This document shows positions 59,336 to 64,000 of a DNA stretch of 64,000 bases, in pieces (positions within the stretch are counted from its first letter, which is position 1; every line of letters begins with the position of its first letter). The position numbers and the translations under genes were made by a program. The DNA comes from Granulicella sp. L56 (GTDB lineage Bacteria; Acidobacteriota; Terriglobia; Terriglobales; Acidobacteriaceae), in assembly GCF_009765835.1 (NCBI RefSeq), contig NZ_LMUS01000001.1, positions 558,001 through 622,000 of the forward strand. The letters are read 5' to 3'. Below the pieces are notes generated by a model that saw nothing but the letters and a program-made list of their open reading frames with translations, ran no database searches and was not told the origin of the DNA.

Positions 59336-61678
59336 TCATTTTGAATGACGTGCGATCTCCGTTGACATCGAAGGCGGCAGATCAGGCTGTTGAGTAGCCC
59401 ATGTGCTGCCTTGCGTGTCACTAAGATCGAAATCGATCTCCTCGCTTGAGCCTTGCAGTTCGTCTAGCGATAGCCACGAGCTACGGTGCGCCTTGCCGTT
59501 GATCTTCACTCCCTCCACATAGTTTCCTTTACCATTGCGAACCACAGTAAGGGTCCTGCCTCGACTAAGTCGCAAGGTCGCTCGTGAGAACCGGGGCGTA
59601 CCCAGCACAACTCCATCGCGCCCAGGGATGGCGGGATACATACCAAGAGCATTCCAGAGATAGACACCTGATGTAGCGCCCAGATCGTCATTGCCCGGGA
59701 TGCCTCCCGGCGTCGCGTTGAACGTCTCGTCTTCAATCCGGGTAACCAGGCTGGCCGTCTTCCATGGTTTACCCAAAAACGTATAAGCGTAGGGAGTCAC
59801 GAAGTCAGGTTCGTTCGCCATGTTGAAACATGGCTCTCCCCAACACACCAGCTTGGAGAAGAACCGATCCAGCCGTTTCTCGACCATCTCATTGCTGCCG
59901 ATCGAAGCAAACAATCCCTGGTAGTCGAAGGGCAGCATGAACGTGTACTGATAGGTGTTTCCTTCTTCAAAACCAAGCTGATCGGTCGGCACCGAGGCCT
60001 TGGGTCTATGCGGCAACGACTTCTCTGCATCGAACCCAGGCAGCCACGAGCCATCGGCGAGCCTCGGCCTCATCCAGTGCGTAGTCGGGTCCATAAGATT
60101 GCGCCAGTTACTCGCGAGCTTCAGATGGAGGTTATACGACGCCTTATCGCCGAGAGACTTAGCCAACTGCGAGGCAGCAAAATCCGCATTCGCAAACTCA
60201 AGTGTCTCAGAGACTGAGATGACATTGCTCGACGGGATATACCCCAGCTTTAGATAGTCTGCCAGATTATCGCGCTCGGTACGGCCATGCTGTCCAAGGC
60301 CGGGAATCGTTGCCACCTTGTCTGCATACTTCAGGGCTGACTTCGCATCGAACTTCCTCGCTCCAAATGCATAGATGGACGAGACGATGATCGGTGGCGA
60401 ATCGCCGCCCATAACGTAAGAACCATCGTTCGCCGTTACCCATCGCGGGTAAGACCCTAATTGCTCAGCGTCGTTCACCAACGACTGTGCAAGGTCGCTG
60501 GCCTCCTGAGGAAACAGAAGCGCCTGAAGCTGTACCGTGTTGCGGTAGATATCCCAATCAGAAATGTTTGTGTATTGCCCCGTCTGGCCCGGGTGCAGAT
60601 GGTGAACCTTATTGTCGAGCCCCATGTACTCGCCGTCGGCATCACTGAAGAGAGTTTGCCCAATCAATTCATGATAAAGCCCGGTATAAAAGATCTTGCG
60701 ATCGGCCGCATTTGCGCCTTCAATCTTGATACTCGCAAGCGCATTCTCCCAACGATCCTGAGCATGCCGCCGAGTCGCATCAAAATTCCATCCCGGCAAT
60801 TCAGCCCGTAAGTTTGCTCGAGCCTTTTCTTCGCTTACATAAGACAATCCCACCTTTATCAACTGTGTCTGATCGTCGCCTAGGTCAACCCACGCGGCAG
60901 CCTTCTTCCCGGCAACATGTTGCTTCGAAGATTGCTGAACATCGTCCTGCCAGAGAGATATAGCGCGAGGCTTAGACTGGAATGCATAGGCCACATGCAG
61001 CGTATATTTGGTCGGAGACCCGCAGAATCCACCTGCCGTGACCGTTCCACTTAGAATGCCGTCGCCTCCAACACTCAGGCTTTCTCCATCATGTTCTCGG
61101 CCAAGCGGTGGCAGAAAAGATATATGCACATCTGCCGAAGCGCTGCCGGGGCCATTAACTAATACACCTGCATGACGCCCTTTAGGAAAAGTGAGCCGTG
61201 CCATCCCGCTACGGTCAGATGAAGTTAGTTCGACAATCGTTCCATCGGCGAGCTTCACCGAATAGTACCCGGGCTGCGCCACTTCATCGGTGTGCTTGAA
61301 TGCTACACTTTCAAGCTGCTTCGGATCTCGCGTCGCGTTCGGCGGCACACTCAATGGAAGTATCGGCATGTCTCCAAATAGCGGACATCCACCACCACTC
61401 AAATGCGTCAAACTGAAACCGCGAATCTTCTTCTGGTCATAAAAGTAGAAGTTCTGGTCCGTGTCTGGACTCCACTGGATCATGCCGAAGGGCAGCGTTG
61501 CTCCCGGATAAGTATTTCCGCCATTCGTTGTGCCGATCATTGGATCGACGCTGTCAATCAGGCGCTCCTGCCCCTTGACTGTTGAAACGCATGCAAGTAA
61601 GAGAAAGAAAGTTGTAACAAATGCCTTCGCATCAGGGCCACAGATCCCCCTCAGCCGTCTTATGCAGCGTTCGAGCAA
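59336..61678 (-). CDS. Alpha-mannosidase-type glycoside hydrolase family 92, exported (island cargo)
   Basis: 780 residues. Start chosen as TTG at 61678, with AGGAG 8 nt upstream; it gives a basic n-region (ERCIRRLRGICG) and a hydrophobic core (AFVTTFFLLLACVSTVKG). The frame further upstream runs antisense through a pseudogene and is not credible. GH92 features: LIDSVDPMIGTTNGGNTYPG, ATLPFGMIQWSPDTD, the acid Glu in FEEGNTYQYTFMLP, and GIPGNDDLGATSGVYLWNAL with the base Asp. Family enzymes cleave alpha-mannosides with calcium. It is a metabolic gene within a phage-like island, next to a relic recombination module. Confidence 0.92.
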   Translation of the reverse strand: MLERCIRRLRGICGPDAKAFVTTFFLLLACVSTVKGQERLIDSVDPMIGTTNGGNTYPGATLPFGMIQWSPDTDQNFYFYDQKKIRGFSLTHLSGGGCPLFGDMPILPLSVPPNATRDPKQLESVAFKHTDEVAQPGYYSVKLADGTIVELTSSDRSGMARLTFPKGRHAGVLVNGPGSASADVHISFLPPLGREHDGESLSVGGDGILSGTVTAGGFCGSPTKYTLHVAYAFQSKPRAISLWQDDVQQSSKQHVAGKKAAAWVDLGDDQTQLIKVGLSYVSEEKARANLRAELPGWNFDATRRHAQDRWENALASIKIEGANAADRKIFYTGLYHELIGQTLFSDADGEYMGLDNKVHHLHPGQTGQYTNISDWDIYRNTVQLQALLFPQEASDLAQSLVNDAEQLGSYPRWVTANDGSYVMGGDSPPIIVSSIYAFGARKFDAKSALKYADKVATIPGLGQHGRTERDNLADYLKLGYIPSSNVISVSETLEFANADFAASQLAKSLGDKASYNLHLKLASNWRNLMDPTTHWMRPRLADGSWLPGFDAEKSLPHRPKASVPTDQLGFEEGNTYQYTFMLPFDYQGLFASIGSNEMVEKRLDRFFSKLVCWGEPCFNMANEPDFVTPYAYTFLGKPWKTASLVTRIEDETFNATPGGIPGNDDLGATSGVYLWNALGMYPAIPGRDGVVLGTPRFSRATLRLSRGRTLTVVRNGKGNYVEGVKINGKAHRSSWLSLDELQGSSEEIDFDLSDTQGSTWATQQPDLPPSMSTEIARHSK

Positions 61679-61747
61679 GTTCGCATCTCCTGAATCATGT
61701 ATTAGATCGATGGGGAATTCTACTAGAATCGCGCCTAGACTGGTCTG

Positions 61748-61960
61748 ATGCAGCTGATTCCTCGGAGTGCAACCAGCCCCCTCGTAGTTGGCGATGTTCA
61801 CGGATCAGTCCTCCGTTTATCCAAACTTTGGCTCACGAATGTGAAGTATCCCGAGGTCGACTTGGAACGCTGTGTAGCTCATCGTCGAATAGATCCAGGA
61901 ACATTATTTGGTCACGGAAAGTACAAGCTCCGCACTGACGATGTGCGTCTAGTTCACTAC
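61748..61960 (+). pseudogene. Decayed AlpA/excisionase gene
   Basis: A degraded copy of the gene at 55880-56113. One frame reads SWRCSRISPPFIQ (as in SWRCSRIGPPFIQ); after a shift another reads KYPEVDLERCVAHRRIDPG (as in RYAEVDLERYAADRRIDPA). Identical DNA blocks include GAGGTCGACTTGGA. The N-terminal HTH start is missing and at least one frameshift is needed, so it cannot be functional. Confidence 0.8.
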
Positions 61961-61965
61961 AGCAA

Positions 61966-62031
61966 CTACAGCAAATCCTCGGTGCCGCTGTGACCAAAAG
62001 TGTGACCAAACGCATCCGTTCGTACCCATAC
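61966..62031 (-). pseudogene. C-terminal tail of a lost tyrosine integrase
   Basis: Minus-strand reading ends in AFGHTFGHSGTEDLL and a stop at 61966-61968. The island's own integrase ends in HTFGHSSQMVQ, so this is the same kind of C-terminal tail. The reading is closed by a stop at 62032-62034, leaving about 20 codons. No catalytic part remains. It sits 95 bp left of the right attachment site. Confidence 0.6.
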
Positions 62032-62126
62032 TTATTGGGATTTATGATGCAACAGTCCGTGCAGGCATTGGCTTATAAAGCGTTTGTTTTGAATTGGTTG
62101 ATTTAGATATCAGGGGACCGGGAGGA

Positions 62127-62171
62127 TGATTTCGAGTCAGGTGCATTCAGCCGGACTCTGCCACCTCTCCG
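62127..62171. repeat. Right attachment site: orphan 5' half of tRNA-Ser
   Basis: 45 bp matching 44396-44440 at 43 positions: from TGATTTCGAGTCAGG (anticodon arm) to CCACCTCTCCG (5' end). No 3' half of the tRNA follows on its left, so this is not a tRNA gene but the site remnant left by integration. Confidence 0.9.
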
Positions 62172-62238
62172 CTATAAAGTCATTCTAATACAAATTGTTT
62201 CAACAGGATTGGATCGGCATTTCGCCAGGATTAGCGAT

Positions 62239-62273
62239 TCTCCATGGCACTTCAGGAAGAAGTGCCATGGAGA
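62239..62273 (-). terminator. Hairpin after the GH27 gene
   Basis: TCTCCATGGCACTT (62239-62252), 7-nt loop, AAGTGCCATGGAGA (62260-62273): a perfect 14-bp inverted repeat 18 bp past the GH27 stop on the minus strand. No T-run follows. Confidence 0.75.
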
Positions 62274-62291
62274 AACGCAGAACCCTTGGAT

Positions 62292-63557
62292 TTATTGTGC
62301 GGTGACCCGATAGATGACGGAACCGTGCGGCGGCACAATTGCCTCAATCGTCCCCTTCGATGTCGTGATCGATTTCGATACCAGATTCTTGAGCTTCAGG
62401 GATGAAGGGCTCTTGAATCCCGCGAGCGTAGCCGTCGTGGCAATCTTCTTCGGAGCGCTCCCCTTGTTGTACAGCACCACTGCCACGTCCCCGTTTGAGA
62501 GCGGCTTGGCAAGCACATCATAGGTCTCCCCGAACTGCACAATGTGGCCCTGAACGCCTGCCGGGTCCTGATCGACTGCAATTACATCCGCGTTGCTCAA
62601 TATAGAGAGCGCCGCTGGACTGATCTTTGCGATATTTGTGCTGCTGATGAGCGGCGCAGCCATGATTGCCCATAGGGACATCTGAGATTGCATCTCATCG
62701 CCGCTGAGACCGCTGTCACCAACTAACAGGAAGTCCGGATCATTCCAATGCCCCGGGCCGGCGTACTTCCAAAGGCCAACGTTGTAGCTGTAGTTATAGT
62801 TAAGGCTCTTCCACTTGCTTGCGCCAGAGTACTGTCCCAGCGCGATATCGTCACCTTCGCGCCACAGATTTCCATACTTCGCAACCCACCCCAACACCAG
62901 ATACCAGTCATCAGGAGTATTTTGAAAATAAGCGGGCGCAGACTCGGAGTACACCATCTTCCGGTGGGTATGTAGGATGGCATCACTAAACGCCTTATAT
63001 GCGTAATGGTATGCCTCTTCGTTTGTTTTACCCGGCACCGCTGGTACGTTGCAGCCATCGAGCTTAATGTAGTCCACATTCCATTTTGCGAAGGTGTCCG
63101 CATCTTTTTGGAAGAAATTCCACGAGCCCGGAAATCCCGCGCACGTCTTGTCACCCGCATCTTCATAGATGCCGAACTTGAGGCCTAGTGCGTGTACCTG
63201 TTGCCCCATCCATGCCATCCCGTGAGGAAACTTCTGTGGATCGCCAGCAAGCGTTCCATCGCTGTTGCGCTTCTTTGCCATCCAGCAATCGTCAATGGTG
63301 ATGGTGTCGTATCCTTTTTTGGCAAGACCGGAGCTGACCAATGCCTTCGCTTGCGCCAGAATCAACGCTTCGTTGATATTGCACTGGTAATACGACCAAT
63401 TGTTATATCCCATGGGTGGAGTGGGTGCAAGACCGTTCCACGCGGGAGTTGTGTTCCCTGCCACAGGTGCGGCATTTCCAGTCCCAGACGTGCCGAGAGC
63501 AAGACAAATTGCGAAGCCGCCAATCAGGATAAACTTGCGGACATGTGCGATAACCAT
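62292..63557 (-). CDS. Alpha-galactosidase, glycoside hydrolase family 27, exported
   Basis: 421 residues. A signal peptide (ILIGGFAICLALGTSGTGNA) precedes the GH27 barrel: LAPTPPMGYNNWSYYQCNIN, YDTITIDDCWMAKKRNSDG, FPHGMAWMGQQVHALGLKFG, IYEDAGDKTCAGFPGS, the nucleophile Asp in YIKLDGCN, and the acid/base region WREGDDIALG. A C-terminal beta sandwich ends with VPPHGSVIYRV. GAGGAG lies just before the ATG. It complements the GH36 alpha-galactosidase at 29835 (different family, same bond type). Lies just outside the island, in the original host flank. Confidence 0.95.
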   Translation of the reverse strand: MVIAHVRKFILIGGFAICLALGTSGTGNAAPVAGNTTPAWNGLAPTPPMGYNNWSYYQCNINEALILAQAKALVSSGLAKKGYDTITIDDCWMAKKRNSDGTLAGDPQKFPHGMAWMGQQVHALGLKFGIYEDAGDKTCAGFPGSWNFFQKDADTFAKWNVDYIKLDGCNVPAVPGKTNEEAYHYAYKAFSDAILHTHRKMVYSESAPAYFQNTPDDWYLVLGWVAKYGNLWREGDDIALGQYSGASKWKSLNYNYSYNVGLWKYAGPGHWNDPDFLLVGDSGLSGDEMQSQMSLWAIMAAPLISSTNIAKISPAALSILSNADVIAVDQDPAGVQGHIVQFGETYDVLAKPLSNGDVAVVLYNKGSAPKKIATTATLAGFKSPSSLKLKNLVSKSITTSKGTIEAIVPPHGSVIYRVTAQ

Positions 63558-63621
63558 CGATTCTCCTCTGTGCTAATTCCGTCAAACTACAATTTATTGC
63601 TACTCAACATGAAAGGCGCAA

Positions 63622-64000
63622 TCAAGTCCGTTTCCTGACTACACTGACTGCCTTTAAGATCACAGCGTTGCTTTCTATCACTGGACCGTAGCTGTTATTA
63701 AAATCATTCGAGCCACCGCGGAAATCCTTAGTTCCTTTTAGTCGGACCTCTTCAATCACTTTACCTAATCTAGGATTTATCCACTCGAAAGCGAAAAATG
63801 AAATATTACTGTCTGGATGGCTTCCAACAGACAGGGCATCTGCGCCATAGCAATAATTATGTGCAGTAGGTCTTCGTCCCCAATCCCATTCGAGAATATT
63901 GACACCGTAGCGAATCGGGATACTAGTAATAAATCCATCTTCATAGACGATTTCATACCATCCCAATAGATCCGCTGTGTCTTCTTGGTCCCAGATGAGT
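63622..64000 (-). CDS. 3' part of a gene running off the window, hypothetical
   Basis: The frame is open to the window edge (126 codons before the stop), so the start lies beyond 64000. It reads LIWDQEDTADLLGWYEIVYE, DGFITSIPIRYGVNILEWDW, then HNYCYGADALSV, FFAFEWINPRLGKVIEEVRL and ends SNAVILKAVSVVRKRT. This looks like the C-terminal beta-sandwich of a glycan-related extracellular protein, where the last strands carry a similar VILKAVSVV pattern, but no family can be named from the tail. Upstream of GH27 on the same strand. Confidence 0.7.
   Translation of the reverse strand, partial: LIWDQEDTADLLGWYEIVYEDGFITSIPIRYGVNILEWDWGRRPTAHNYCYGADALSVGSHPDSNISFFAFEWINPRLGKVIEEVRLKGTKDFRGGSNDFNNSYGPVIESNAVILKAVSVVRKRT

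Larger units (their letters stand above)
44396..62171. mobile_element. Integrated element at tRNA-Ser, about 17.7 kb
   Basis: Bounded by a 45-bp direct repeat of the tRNA-Ser 5' half (43/45 identical). Beside the left repeat stand a tyrosine integrase and an AlpA-like excisionase. Contents: tail-tip genes, an initiator-like replication gene with internal iterons, HNH-like and Cys-motif proteins, several AlpA/RHH/winged-helix regulators, an S24-fold protein, small zinc-binding proteins, and a GH92 glycosidase. No capsid, terminase, relaxase or type IV secretion genes were seen, so it is neither a complete phage nor a conjugative element. It is best described as a phage-related or satellite-like genomic island. 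Confidence 0.9.

Noticed and set aside
59336-61801. GH92 start at 61801
   Set aside because: The extra 41 residues run antisense through the excisionase pseudogene and place the signal peptide far from the N-terminus; TTG at 61678 has a strong ribosome site.
62127-62171. Second tRNA-Ser gene
   Set aside because: Only the 5' half is present; there is no variable arm, T arm or 3' acceptor strand, so it is an attachment-site remnant.
44483-62171. Complete prophage or conjugative element
   Set aside because: No capsid, portal, terminase, lysis, relaxase or type IV secretion genes could be found on either strand.

Overview
The window looks like an acidobacterial chromosome (Acidobacteriaceae: the Granulicella / Terriglobus / Edaphobacter type). 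This is inferred from a 1205-residue Oar-like TonB-dependent receptor with an N-terminal carboxypeptidase-regulatory-like domain, a PadR regulator paired with a MacB/FtsX-like membrane protein, dense plant-polysaccharide glycosidase genes, and small hairpin repeats between genes. No species can be named from the sequence alone.

Bases 1-12.3 kb: mtnA (methionine salvage), a small membrane protein, a rhamnogalacturonan acetylesterase, a TlpA-type thioredoxin divergent from a zinc-dependent phospholipase C-like protein, a lipoprotein, and a tight GH35 - GH106 - GH28 operon. The esterase, beta-galactosidase, alpha-L-rhamnosidase and polygalacturonase together point to breakdown of pectin, especially rhamnogalacturonan I. 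Bases 12.3-29.7 kb are mostly housekeeping: a WcaI-like glycosyltransferase, DppC and DppB permeases on opposite strands with no ATPase, a YfcE-like phosphoesterase, an HlyC/CorC protein, thioredoxin, thrC-thrB, modA-x-modB-modC, murB, a bacilliredoxin, an NtrC-like AAA+ regulator lacking the GAFTGA loop, and a padR operon. Bases 29.7-43 kb form a second carbohydrate locus: GH36 alpha-galactosidase, GH127 beta-L-arabinofuranosidase, a TPR protein, a second GH106 and the Oar-like receptor, all on the minus strand. About 1.3 kb without a convincing gene precedes it.

Bases 44.4-62.17 kb are an integrated mobile element. A tRNA-Ser(CGA) gene sits at its left edge beside a tyrosine integrase and an AlpA-like excisionase. 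A 45-bp near-perfect copy (43/45) of the tRNA 5' half lies at the right edge. Inside are a module of phage tail-tip genes (DUF1833, TipJ), a replication-initiator-like gene (N-terminal winged helix, C-terminal DnaA-N-like domain) co-transcribed with an HNH-like protein and a Cys-motif protein, many small DNA-binding or zinc-binding proteins, an S24-fold protein without the usual Ser-Lys pair, and a GH92 alpha-mannosidase as apparent cargo. Relics of a second recombination module lie next to the right attachment site.

The most interesting signal is inside the initiator gene. Four copies of an 18-bp motif sit 22/22/23 bp apart and are read in all three frames, so their similarity is at DNA level and not protein level. 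Three dyad copies of the same core lie 45 bp apart next to them, and a further short direct repeat lies on the other side. This looks like an intragenic iteron origin, as in lambdoid O genes. Right of the element are a GH27 alpha-galactosidase and the 3' part of a gene that runs off the window.
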